From Acanthaster planci (taxonomy: Eukaryota; Echinodermata; Asteroidea; Valvatida; Acanthasteridae), in NCBI RefSeq assembly GCF_001949145.1, contig NW_019091544.1, forward strand, positions 515,620 through 551,120: 35,501 nucleotides of DNA. The letters are read 5' to 3'. A program made the translations under genes and the position numbers. Shown one piece after another: positions 8,433 through 19,011 of this stretch. Under the pieces are notes generated by a model. The model ran no database searches, was not told the DNA's origin, and worked only from the letters and a program-made list of their open reading frames with translations. The first letter of the stretch is position 1, and each line of letters opens with the position of its first letter.

Positions 8433-8918
8433 TTAAAAATCTTGTTCGGAAAGTTTAAATTTATTGAGGGCATTTTCCCAGTGTTTATCCGAGACTTGAA
8501 ATAAGTCTTTAGCGGTTGATTCAGCTTCCTCAGTCACGTCTTGGTATAAGACGACGATTAAGGCTTGTAGCGGTTTGCCTCTGGAAATCTTACCCGCTAA
8601 AACTCGGTTTAATTTGTATTCGATGATGCCCGCTTGATGATGCGCCAATTGAACGTTTAATTCTTTTAAAGTCTTACTCGACTTTGATTTTTGTTTTTTA
8701 TAAACAAAACGCTGGTTATAGTTACCACCATTTACCGCTGTATATTTACCGTTTTCCACTTCATCTGAATAAATCTGAGCTATTATTAATTCGCAATTGC
8801 GGCAGGCAAGTTCATAATCTCTTATTATTTTTTTGTTATTCAAACGGGGTAACATCTGGCTAAAAAAATGGATTAACTTTCGTTCGTCCATGGGTAAATA
8901 CTCGTTTTTATTTGTCAT
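8433..8918 (-). CDS. Unknown intact protein, 161 aa
   Basis: The longest unbroken frame of the element runs from ATG 8918 to TAA 8433-8435. It starts TNKNEYLPMDERKLIHFFSQ and has a possible zinc or thiol pair CRNCELI at residues 39-45. A charged Lys/Ser linker follows (YKKQKSKSSKTLKELNVQLA), with a helical second half (GKPLQALIVVLYQDVTEEAE). No signal peptide or membrane helix. A purine-rich AT leader (tattaataaaaaaccATG) precedes it. No known domain is recognised. Its survival unbroken may be chance or recent decay of the element. Could be a regulatory or replication accessory protein; this is not supported further. Confidence 0.6.
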   Translation of the reverse strand: MTNKNEYLPMDERKLIHFFSQMLPRLNNKKIIRDYELACRNCELIIAQIYSDEVENGKYTAVNGGNYNQRFVYKKQKSKSSKTLKELNVQLAHHQAGIIEYKLNRVLAGKISRGKPLQALIVVLYQDVTEEAESTAKDLFQVSDKHWENALNKFKLSEQDF

Positions 8919-9019
8919 GGTTTTTTATTAATAGTGACGTAAAAATAGCCTCAGTTATTCCTAGGAATAACTGAGGTTGAATTCATTCATAAGTTAATTA
9001 TTCAGATTAAATTCACCCT

Positions 9020-9838
9020 TCATTTCACGGGGGATTCAGATCCAGATTCAGATCCAGATTCAGATCCATATTCAGATTGTCCAAATCCGCTAAACGCTTG
9101 CAATGCTGACTTATTTGAAATTAGGCCGTCTTTTCTAATTATCAACATTGCCGCCGATACTTCATACCTAACACTTGCATCGCAAGAAAGCAAACCGTGA
9201 GTTCCGTAATATACGTCTTTTGGACAAATAAAAGATTGTGCGTTGCATCTCTCAATAATAAATTTCTTGATATTTGACAAGTCGATGGGCCGCTTTCGAT
9301 GATCAACTAGAGAGGCATAGGGATGTATTTTAACGTACAATCGGTGCTTGTCCGTGTAAGGCGGTTTAACTACGTATTCTATCTTGTTCAAATCATCAAT
9401 ATCGCGACTAGCTTTACAGGCGTTTATGGTATTAGACGGGAGATTAGACCTAGTGTTGGCTAAAAAGGTAAACAGCAAAATTTGTGACCGAATATGCCCG
9501 CGGTAGGTTGTTGTAATTGATAGCAAATTTGTCGCCCTACAAATTTCCCGGCGTTTTTATCTCTAGTGCCGTATTTATAAAGCGGGTTTATGCCGTAAAG
9601 TGGTTCAATCTTCATAATCAACAGACGTTTATTTTGACCATTGTGATGATAAAAAATGGGCGAACTGCAATGTTGGCCGTCTTTAATCACAGGTTTTGAA
9701 ATGATTAAATTACTCGGATCGAAAGGACCGTAAGTGACGTTGGAATCGCAGTTGTCGGTATTGAGACGCTCATAAAAACGATATATACTTGGGTTGACAC
9801 GGTTACGATTTTCCGGCTTTGTCAGACATTTTTCTCAT
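9020..9838 (-). pseudogene. Unknown protein with Ser/Glu/Gly repeat tail, frameshifted
   Basis: ATG 9838 (MRKMSDKAGKS) is followed within 12 codons by TAA. The protein continues in a second frame (about 9810-9460) with TDNCDSNVTYGPFDPSNLII, PVIKDGQHCSSPIFYHHNG and EPLYGINPLYKYGTRDKNAG. A third frame (9526-9020) reads KIEYVVKPPYTDKHRLYVKI, AQSFICPKDVYYGTHGLLSC and an acidic tandem tail, GSESGSESGSES, encoded by repeated gattcagatcc units at 9030-9075. Total about 270 codons. The frameshift falls near 9490-9520. The acidic tail resembles those of ssDNA-binding proteins, but no OB-fold motif can be shown, so it is left unnamed. It lies 6 bp downstream of the Cys-rich gene. Confidence 0.5.
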
Positions 9839-9844
9839 TTTTAT

Positions 9845-10187
9845 TCAGCCGCGTTCATTAACTCGGGTGGGATTTCTACTTGTTGCTGAATGGGGCAGTG
9901 AATCGGTTTCTCGCATGTGCCGCAGCTTTTTATACTTGCCGTTTACGAGCACCACGTGATCCTTTGCTTCCAACTCGATACAATTTACGCAGCAGGTGCA
10001 GGCGGTACAACCGAAACACTCTATACAATTGCTGCACTCGTAACAGTTTTGGCAACTGTCCAAGGCACTTTTGACAGTCATAAAAATTTAAACAATATAC
10101 GCAATTTATACACCTGCCGCAATCGTCGCAAGTGGAGCGGTTATTACATCTGGTGCAGTCGTTGCATTTGTGAAAATCGTGGCATTC
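9845..10187 (-). pseudogene. Cysteine-rich CxxC-repeat protein (zinc-binding), frameshifted
   Basis: Two adjacent frames form a dense cysteine array. From 10187 down come CHDFHKCNDCTRC, STCDDCGRCINCVYC and YDCQKC. After a shift near 10060 the second frame gives SCQNCYECSNCIECFGCTAC and CCVNC, with about 25 Cys in 60 residues, mostly as CxxC spaced by 2-3 residues. A non-Cys tail of about 50 residues follows (HVVLVNGKYKKLRHMRETDS) with stop at 9845. Such arrays bind several zinc ions. Nucleic-acid or protein binding is the usual role, but the regularity is unlike standard zinc fingers. No ATG in frame at the N-terminus. Plus-strand open frames over the same bases are antisense shadows. Confidence 0.65.
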
Positions 10188-10316
10188 TTAATAATCAATC
10201 TTCGTAAGAATCAATCAAGTTGATTGTGAATTTCTCGTGTCTTTGCAAAAATAACAATTCATGTTTGTTTTTTGGTTTATCAGTTTTTATATATTTGTCT
10301 CGTTTCTATTTATTTT

Positions 10317-10547
10317 TCAATTTTTAAATGGCGCATAAATCATCGGGAATAAATATTTCATTCGGCTTGTAAACTTGCCAGTCTTAGTCTTTCTCACTAA
10401 ACAAATGCGGTGCCTTTGGTTTGCCACGTCTAGTTTTGCCTGCTCGATTGAATCTCGTTGTGATTCGTAGCCGTTGACAATTACTCACGTCGCTTGAACG
10501 GCAACTAATTTAGCGTATTCAAATTTAGTGACCAACGTTAGAGTCAT
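10317..10547 (-). pseudogene. Possible Rpb6/omega-like RNA polymerase subunit, one in-frame stop
   Basis: ATG 10547 gives a single frame to TGA 10317-10319 with one TGA at 10485-10487. The first part contains TKFEYAKLVAVQAT, matching the T-x-[YF]-E-x-A pattern with a following helix seen in Rpb6/omega subunits. After the stop comes DSIEQAKLDVANQRHRICLV, then RKTKTG, matching the second conserved block (D-P-x-E-x-A, helix, I-x-R-R-x-x-P-x-G). About 76 codons is about right for the conserved domain. Rpb6-like proteins are known in NCLDV-type viruses, where they join a viral or host polymerase. For a Polinton-like element this would be unusual. The upstream frame extends to about 10598 without a stop. 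Motif-level inference only. Confidence 0.4.
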
Positions 10548-10599
10548 TTGATTTAGAAAAATGTTGAAAAATTTATCTAATTTTTCCCGGCGCTTCACG

Positions 10600-13556
10600 A
10601 GTGCTGGTTTGGAAGTCCCTTATTGGGTCACAGGGTTTTGGGGAAACCCTTTCTGCGCAGCGGTGAGTGAAAATCCCTGTTGCTCTTTATCTCTCGCTTC
10701 CCTTCTACTCTATGGTTGTTAATGGTGGCAGAGCTAATTAAATCCGTCAGTGCAGGGTGTAAAACTGGAGAGCAGGTTAAAGATTTTTCCCCAGACAGTG
10801 TCTACTCAGTATTATATTAACGTGAATATACAGTATTTAGTGCTAATGGTAGTTGGCAGTGGTCACAGAATGTTACAGGTACAATTTAAATTCCTGCATA
10901 CATCATGTACATAGGCTCTACTGCACTTTTAAATTATTAGCCTCATCCTATTTGAATATATTCATGTGTGAATACCCACTGTTTGCCAAGGAAAAAAAAT
11001 TAAAGATGTACACACACCACAAGATCATGAGTTGTGTTTAAAAAAGGGTTACGGTTTATCTTCATTTACATTATAACTTATAATACTGTGGCAACCAAGA
11101 AATATTTTAAGTTTTACTAAAAACACAGCTGCTCTTTTATCTCATCCCACAAACTGTAACCTGCTGATATTCAAGATCATTTTGGTTCAAAGGTGTCAAG
11201 TCCGGTTCAGAGGTGTCAAGAAGTATCAGAACTCCCCTTTTTTAGGCTAATTTAGTCAGCGCTTCAGGAGAGTGACTCGAAAAGAAACGTGCCGTGGGAT
11301 TGTTGCGCCCAGGCGCCCTACGTACGAGAAACATGTTGCCGTCAATTTATTCAAATTAACATTGCTGCACGACGGACACGGTGAGTGTATCCACATAGGA
11401 CCTACCAAAAATCACCCATTTCATCTCCAAGGTTTTACGTTATGGTTTTCAATATTTCTATTTACAATAAATATAGGTTTCAGTCTTATTCAGAGGTAAA
11501 TATTTACTTCCCTTTTTCGTGGATAGAGCACCCTGCCACAATATGCCACGTGTACAAACAGCTCGCCAGTTGCACACCAGAATTGTGGAGCGTGACCTCC
11601 ATAAAATTAAGAGTGCACCCCTACAAATAAATTCCTATATACAGCATTGATAAATCCCCATACTTCACAAATATTTTAACAATACAACTCAGGCTGCACA
11701 GAAAAATGATGTTCCACGTGTCCTCTTTCATTTTCCTTTCAATTTTTAGTGGGTTGACCAAAGACGTTTTGAGAAATTCTCACCCAAAGCAGACCACTCG
11801 TAAAACGAAGGAAATTTCACTGCCCGGGAAAGTAGCCATTTGAAAATGCATCCCTCTGCAAAATGGCTCAAATAGTGCCACTTTCGGACCCGATTGCATC
11901 CAAATTGCTCAGAATTGGAAGCCCCGAGTCCGGCCCAGAGGTTCATTGCACTAATTCTTCAATTCCCCACTTCAATCTGGAGACTCTCTAAAGACTCTCT
12001 TATATATAGAATATTTTGCGTGTATAACTTTTATTAATGAGCTTGGCGGACATATTTCCAGCCTAAATACGAGGGTGCACCCTAACAAATGCGAGATGGT
12101 CAGTTCTCCATCTTGCGCCGCTGCGTGGCGCTACACAATCTTTGATAAAATGTATATTAAATACCCATCGCCAGCGCTGGCCCTATTTCTCCTGATAGGA
12201 TTCATCAGTATAACTCATTTTTTGACCCAAAAAGTAAATGAATAAAACTGAGGCCTTGTTTGCGAGAGGGGGAGTTTGAGTTGTCATTGAGGATTTATAA
12301 AATATGTTGCAGTGGATTTGGGGTGAGGGGGAAGCATTTCAATCTTAAAGTGACTTAGATGAGAAGGGATCGTCCGAACATCAGAATGGGCAAGTACAGG
12401 AGCTGGGTATACGTTCCTTCATAACAGATAAGGTTTTGAGTTCGACCGAAAATTGCAGTTCGCCTTTTGGAAAACGGTATACCTACTGGTTTAGACGGAC
12501 TGATTTGTCGTATATATATCTATAATCACAACCAATCGATTCCAAAATTATGCATCAAGGAACTCAAGACGCAGTTTGTATTGTTTCGTTCCACGTTTTA
12601 GCACGGGGAAGGGAAACATGGTTTTGGTGATATCTTCACGCATTTTTCGAAAGTTGTGTCATTAGTCTGTAGGCATTGCCTATTGAGGCACCAGTTCTCG
12701 GACTGCGCGTCCAAAATATATACTTACAGATCTACGTCACAAGTAAACGCATCATGCAGTCTGTACACGTAGTGTATAATCTATACACGTGTGTGGGTTT
12801 ACACACGCGGCATTCACCACAACTTCTTAGATGTGAACCACGCTCGACATTTTGTTTTCTCATTGTTGGGTATTGCAGCAGAAAGCCTCAACGATGTAAG
12901 CCTAAATTGTTAAGTGACTGATTTGGAGCTGCTGGTGATAGCCTATAATCTTGGCAGAGTCGTGAGTTAATCTTTCTGGTACTAAACTTTATAAGTGTGA
13001 TTATTTTGCTGTGATTTTCTGCCAAAGTGTTGGCGGTTTTCTAACGATGTGCAATGCTGGGTCAATTTAAGTTGCATATTGTATCCATGTCTTAGTATAA
13101 CACACGGATATTTCAGAATGTTGTCAGAAACGTTGTTTTGACAAGCTATATTGATTGATTTATATCACAGATTAAACAGAGTCAACATCCCTCGGTGACA
13201 GGCGAACTTGTTTTGCAAGTGTGTTATTTTGGGGGTGTCAGTGACCACAGATCTAGGCTTATCGGCAGTCGCGCAGAAACTGCAACTAGTAATGTACATA
13301 TATTAAAATAAAAACAACGCGGCCGTCTGTTCTGGTTTGCAGTACGGCATGTACAGGGAGGCACCGCACACATGCACGGAGGTACCAGTTTGTCACTCGC
13401 TCGTAACGCGAGAGATACGGAACGAGCGAACTTCACTCATTTACTGCTTGCAAAATCGCGAGGATTTACCAAGGTCCCTCACTCGTTACTCGCGAGTTCA
13501 TCGAGGCCCCTTGCGAGTTTTCGGAGTAACTTTCAGCTGTACTGTAGGTCTAATGG
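10600..13556. other. Host non-coding DNA, no gene recognised
   Basis: Around 10600 the coding-like, CG-containing sequence of the element gives way to host-style AT-rich DNA; a short inverted repeat (agggttt/aaaccct) lies at 10632-10650. Beyond this there is only a two-copy direct repeat (ggttca-aggtgtcaag, 11185-11221). Open frames are short and without recognisable protein character. The stretch could be intronic to the MBOAT gene, whose earlier exons were not found. Confidence 0.5.
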
Positions 13557-13700
13557 GGGAATGATCATTAACATTGCATTCCATGTAACCAATCCTGGAA
13601 TGTTCAGAAACATAGCATTCCATTGTACCAATGGGGGAACTGTCAAGAATATTCCATTCCATAGATAGTGGAACGTTCAGGAAAGTTGCATTCCATTAGA
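13557..13700. repeat. Degenerate ~39-bp tandem repeat, about 4 copies
   Basis: Units starting near 13557, 13597, 13636 and 13670 share ggaatgttcagaaacat and gcattccattgtacca segments. Divergence between units is about 25 percent. Related text (gcattccaaatgggaaagttcc) recurs near 16791-16812. The open frame here is a by-product of the repeat. Confidence 0.6.
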
Positions 13701-14871
13701 CTCCATGTATTCCCACAACCCGTCATGATATGTTGGCTCACTGCAAATCTGTGCCTGTTATCTGTCAGGAAACATGGAGTCTTTGGTGATAATACATGTC
13801 ATTCGAGGGTAGTTTATGTTATTTGTGACTGTTAATAGGTAATAGTGGTTGTGATTTGATACATCGTATTATGTTAACCACTTCGTGCCGGGGCATTTTT
13901 CAATGTTGATGATGCTGGGCTAGCATTACTATGATTTTTTTCCGTTTTCAAAATCCTTCAAAAATTCATCATTTCATTTAACGGTCGTTTATAGCCACAC
14001 GAAGTAATCTTCAGGCACTACTCTAAGTTGATGGGTGACCTTCATTGACGCCGGAGTATGTCAGCCAGGCCTGCAGCCTTGTAAACAGAGCCCAGATTGT
14101 GCGGTGTTATATAACTATCTTTTGTTCACGAACCTGGCTCAGTGCACTGCTGACCTCTTTTCAATAGGGGCCAAATTAGCGTGCAGCAGTGCTGTATGGC
14201 TCATCGCTGCGGTGGTGGAGCGCTTTTGTCCCCGGTGGTAATCCGCTTGCTCTCAATGCCCCAAACCCTGGTATAGGGTTGCAAAAAAGGCTGGATTANN
14301 NNNNNNNNNNNNNNNNNNNNNNNNNNNNNNNNNNNNNNNNNNNNNNNNNNNNNNNNNNNNNNNNNNNNNNGACCCCAGGCCACCCATATAAACCATATGT
14401 CTCCGATACCGGAGTCCCCAGCAGGAAGTGGTCAACGCCTACGGCTGTCACAGCAAATGGCACGGCATGAGTGAAAGTGCCACCACAAAGGCCGATTTGT
14501 CAAGGCTTATGTAACTGTGTCATAGTAAAAGTACATACATGTACATCATGGCAAAGCACATTTCTGACTTGAATTATTTTCAGTTTTTCCTCTTGTGATG
14601 TCCAGCTAAAGTACTTCATTTTGCCAAGTTTAATCCATGTGCTAGATGGGATAAAATCAACCTTTCAGAGGATAAATACGGTCTGTGAAACTTCGTATGG
14701 GTACACCAACCCCTTCCTGACCAGAAAATGTACATGTAGTCATGCTAACTAGTATCACTTCTTTCTTTTGGTCAGTGGGCAAGATGGCTCGAAGTGGGCA
14801 AACATCATTGATACAGGTTATTTTTTCAAGTAACTTGAAGAGGTAAACCTTAAATGGGTTGACATCTTATT
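13701..14871. other. Host non-coding DNA with assembly gap
   Basis: No gene or repeat family recognised. 14299-14370 is 72 N. The sequence on both sides (14200-14298 and 14371-14470) is more GC-rich than its surroundings. Frames crossing the gap are not evidence of coding. Confidence 0.5.
14299..14370. other. Assembly gap (72 N)
   Basis: All bases are N. The true gap length is unknown, so local coordinates and any frame running through it are not reliable. Confidence 0.99.
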
Positions 14872-15021
14872 AGACAGGCTCGCAATTAGAACATTAATTT
14901 TCTGCTTAGTTGGTCCTGTGACTTAGGCTCATTTCACAGGCTCGGTAGACAGGCTCCCAATTAGAACATTAATTTTTTGTGAAGATGGTCTCGTGACTTA
15001 GGCATGCTTCACTGGCTTGGT
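14872..15021. repeat. Two-copy tandem duplication, 75-bp period
   Basis: 14872-14946 and 14947-15021 both begin agacaggctc and share caattagaacattaatttt and gtgacttaggc. They differ at roughly 15 of 75 positions, so the duplication is old. Confidence 0.8.
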
Positions 15022-16506
15022 GCAGCCAAAGGTGCGGTGGGCTGAATTGTACAATACTTTTTATATATGTACCGATATGCGTATCATCAATGTTAAAGGT
15101 ACATGTATAAGGTATGTCATTACTGGCATACATATTGCACTTTTGAATGTACCTCAGGGGTTGCCTTGTACATGTACGTGTATATGTATTAGCATGACTA
15201 GACACCGTGACTTTTCGTACATGGACCTAGCACAAATGCCCATGTCTTAGCCCAGCATGCCCATTTAGCACAAGTTCATAATGAAGTGTACATACCGGTA
15301 TAGACCAGCACTTGGCCTGCTTATAGCAGTAATAGAAGTCATGCTTAATTCTTTAGTGTTTGGGGTAACATAGTGGGCCTGTTTGCTCTTTTGATGCTGG
15401 CACCATAGGCTGGCAGCTTGAACAGTTGAGTCAGAATTGCGTGCAATGCAGCTTTTGAAATATTGTCCAATCGCATGGTATAAGAGCTGACGCAGCACGC
15501 ACAAAAAGATGTGGGAATCACTGAACTGGCTATATTAAGCTACCATATCGAGGCTCTGCATGCCTATGGCAGCAGCGTTCAAAGAGTGAATACCCTGTTT
15601 GTTTTACATTAGTAAAATTAGTAAAATCATTAGTAGTGATGATGAATCCAACTCAAGTCAAGACATATGCTTGATTAACACCTGCTCCTTTTGAAAAGTT
15701 TTTCACTTTCTCAGTTTGGACAAAATGTTACTGCGTTCAGTTTGTGTTCACAAACTGAATGCCGTAAACCACTGTCGTATAGAGTAAAAAGGGAACCTGC
15801 CCATGGTTGTGGATGCAGTTTTACACTGAAACATTTTGTACATACAGTCTCTGAACAGGTTCTGTGTTGGTGTGTTCTAATCCATAGACTGGCTCAAAGT
15901 CACTATTTGCATCAATCGGGGTAGTTTGCTATTCCTGAGATTTTTGCTATAGGTTGAAAATTTGCTTTGGCTGATAGTATTTTTCTGTGCCAAAAGTGCT
16001 TTTGCCGTGGTGCTTTTGTGGTTGTGAATTTGTTGTAAATTTAGCCTTTACTGGGTGAATTTGCATTTGCCGCAACAGTTGTTGGCCACCATAAACGTGG
16101 GTGCACTCGTACATACATTTATTTTAGTGGCATTGTTGACAAAACTGACAATGTAAGCTATGATTAGATTTCAGAAAGAATGTTGCATATTTTCCAAGCC
16201 TGCTTCACCATTTACAGGCCCTAGTCTGAGTTGTATCCGAGATTAAAAATTTAATATCTAATAGGTAAACTGTTACAGAATTTTGGGGGGAAACCCGACA
16301 GAGCTACAATGCACAATGCAAAGTATTCTACTTGTTAACATCCCAACATCAGGAGTTTTTCATGTGTACAATATGGCAGCACATACATGTATTTACAGTT
16401 GCAAACAGATGACTCTAAATAAACAAGTAATATGCCATTTCTGATGTAAAATCTGTCAGAAATTTTGAGATGTACTCATGCATTCTTTTTTTTTTCTACT
16501 CTGTTA
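15022..16506. other. Host non-coding DNA, no gene recognised
   Basis: Only weak palindromic acatgtac-type motifs (for example 15168-15177 and 14539-14546) are seen, a common feature of several marine invertebrate genomes. No exon of the MBOAT gene could be identified. Confidence 0.4.
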
Positions 16507-16664
16507 CAGTCAAACCTCGTAAATAACAGCAACTGCTAATATAACAGTACAATAAGTTCTAAATTCTTTGCTCTTCATTGTTTTCACTTTTGATAATAAA
16601 AGTTCCTGCTCTAACAAGGTTATCTGCAAAGTGCAAGGAACCTCTTATTAATGGAGTTTGACTG
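16507..16664. mobile_element. TA-flanked MITE, copy 1 (Tc1/mariner- or pogo-like ends)
   Basis: The left end cagtcaaacctcg (16507) and right end gagtttgactg (to 16664) form terminal inverted repeats starting CAGTCAAAC, flanked by TA on both sides (16505-16506, 16665-16666). At 158 bp it codes for nothing. Its right 110 bp is clearly related to 20465-20571, which defines a family. TA target duplication and the CAG start are typical of Tc1/mariner-pogo superfamily non-autonomous elements. Confidence 0.8.
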
Positions 16665-16948
16665 TACATGGACAAACATATGCCCAACTGCAGTTTATCC
16701 TGCTGTGAGCATTCCATTAGTAACACCGTATTTTTGCATAAGGCAGGCGTTCAATATTCACAAACAGCATATTCCCAACAGAATGCAGTACGGTGCATTC
16801 CAAATGGGAAAGTTCCAATGGGCTGCGAACGTTCCTGACTTATCAGACGCTCTCTTACATATAGGAGGATTACTTACCATATGTTAATGTATACTCATTG
16901 TTCCAAGTTGAAATACCTACCACAAACACAGTAGTTCATGGACTAGAG

Positions 16949-18918
16949 TATGAAGCAGAATTAGAGTAAAAAAGATCGTAACATGTTTTCCGATAAATGT
17001 AATGCTTTTTAAAAAATCGGATTTTTGTGTAATGTAGTCTTTTTTAAACAGACCGTAATTGTTGAATTCATTTTCCTAAACCGAATGAAGTCTTTCGCAC
17101 CTAATATATTTTTTGGATGAAATTTTACAGACCTAACATGTTTTGTAGACCTGACGTTTTTAAGATACGAATGAAATTTTTGGACCTAATATGTTTTTAA
17201 GATTCGAGTAAATTTCTTTAGATCTAACATGTTTTGAAGATTCGAATGAACTTTTTCAGACCTAACATGTTTTCGAAATCCGAAAGAAATTTGACAGACC
17301 TAATGTCCTTGTCTGCCAAATTTTTGCCCGTCTTTCGTGCGTGCCTCAAAGTAACAGAGTCAGAGGTTGGAAGTGAAGGCAAAATTTTGTATGGGATTTT
17401 TCAGTTTTGCCGACTGGGAGTTTTCCCTGACATTTCTCTACTTATGACTAATGATGAATATCATGAACGCTCTGAGAAAGTATCATGCAAGCAGGAAACC
17501 GTATGGGTGAAAACGGAAAGTTTTTGTTTGTGCCTGATAATCGGGCAATTTGACGTGATTGTACACATTCGTGCTCTCGGTCTTGAAAAAAAGTAAACTG
17601 ATAGATACAAAACAATTATCAGTCTCCCAGACAGTATCACCGGTGACCTGAGGGGAATTCAACAAAAGTGTGAAAATTGGACACGAAGCTAGGTAAAAAT
17701 ACAATAATTTTTATACTTTGTCAAAAAATTTACATTTTCCATTTTGATTTTTTCAGGCGATTTTTTGCACCAGAAGGTAATACATACCACCATTTGATAG
17801 ACTCTTGGCAATTTATTCACACATGAAGTCTTCAAGGGAAATGACAGTACCTTCTCCCACATGGGTCACCACATATATACCTCGTCTGCTTGAATAATTT
17901 TTCAGGCTGAAGACCATGATGTCACTATTGCGCAAGTGCGAATACACAAACTAAATGGGTGCACAGTCTATGGGGATCGAACATACATGCAGGGACGTCG
18001 TATGTAGTCGCATGACTTAATTCGAAATTTGGGTCTTATAGCACTAACTGCCCGATTGTTTAAGGGAGCGGGAATAATTCTATAGTTTGACTGCGCATGT
18101 GCATCTCAAACGTAGCTGAATCGTCGAAAAAGATTCGGAACTTCGGGTACCATCGGGCCGAACACCGTCAAAAAGATCGGATGCTTTCTCAATTCGGATG
18201 CTTGTTCAATATTTGGATGCTTTTTAAAGTCGGATGCTTTCAAAATTCGGATGTTTTCTGAATTCGGATGAAATGCGGGTGCGGACCTCGAAACCTTCGG
18301 CTGTTTATTGTCGGGGAAAATGCCTTCGAATCTGGAAAACGTTAGGTCTGTCAAATTTCATTCGGATTTCAAAAACATGTTAGGTCTGAAAAATTTCATT
18401 TGAGTCTTCAAAACATGTTTGGTCTGAAAAAATTTACTCGAATCTTAAAAAAATACTAGGTCCAAAAAATTTATTCATATCTTAAAACATGTCATGTCTA
18501 CAAAATTTTATTCTAATCTTAAAAACATGCTAGGTCAAAAAAAAATTCATTGGAATCTTAAAAACATGTTAGGTCTGAAAAATATACTTGAATCTTTAAA
18601 AAAAATTAGGTCCAAAAAATTTTATTCGTATCTTAAAAACGTCAGGTCTACAAAATTTTATTCGAATCTTAAAAACATGTTGGGTCAAAAAAAGTTCATT
18701 CGAATCTAAAAAAGGACAGGGTTAGGTCTGTAAAATTTTCATCCAAAAAAGATGTATTAGGTACGAAAGACTTTATTGGGTTTTGGAAAATGAATTCAAA
18801 AATTCAAAGTATGGTATGTTTTAAAAGACATTACATTACAAAAAAAATTGATTTTAAAAAAACATTACATTTCTCGGAAAACATGTTCCGATCTCTTTGA
18901 CTCTAATTCTGCTTCGTA
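16949..18918. mobile_element. Foldback-type DNA transposon with long inverted, internally repeated ends
   Basis: The left arm (16949-about 17310) and right arm (about 18340-18918) are inverted copies: tatgaagcagaattagag at the left tip matches the complement of the right tip. The match continues through gatcg-aacatgttttccg, the gaattcattttcc segment and tctttcg-acctaata. Inside the arms a unit of about 38 bp (gacctaacatgtttttaaga, then ttcgaatgaaatttt) is repeated about 5 times left and 10 times right. Flanking ctagag at 16943-16948 and 18919-18924 is a 6-bp target-site duplication. The inner 1 kb shows no transposase. A Foldback/MULE-like non-autonomous element is the best description. It ends 93 bp before an MBOAT exon. 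Confidence 0.88.
18176..18275. repeat. ~17-bp tandem repeat inside the foldback element
   Basis: Six units of tcggatgctttctaaat type follow each other between 18176 and 18275. Lengths vary (17-19 bp). They form part of the element's core, distinct from the 38-bp arm repeat. Confidence 0.7.
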
Positions 18919-19011
18919 CTAGAGGAGTTGGTTTCAGATGGTAAAGTGTGGTAAATTTGTGTTATGGAATAAGTATTATCATCTGTAAAGAGTCATGTCT
19001 AATCTTTACAG

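Noticed and set aside
9880-10207. Plus-strand open frames over the Cys-rich gene
   Set aside because: They are antisense to the clear CxxC array on the minus strand and have no recognisable content.
14189-14470. Frames crossing 14299-14370
   Set aside because: They run through N bases, so they are not real evidence of coding.
18494-18709. 71-codon frame with repeated NLKNMLG segments
   Set aside because: It is the translation of the 38-bp arm repeats of the foldback element, so the protein repeats are only the DNA repeat; no start context or homologue.
10600-19000. Search for the earlier MBOAT exons
   Set aside because: No segment with the expected membrane-protein blocks and splice sites could be identified by eye; they may lie outside the window, near the gap, or be too short to see.
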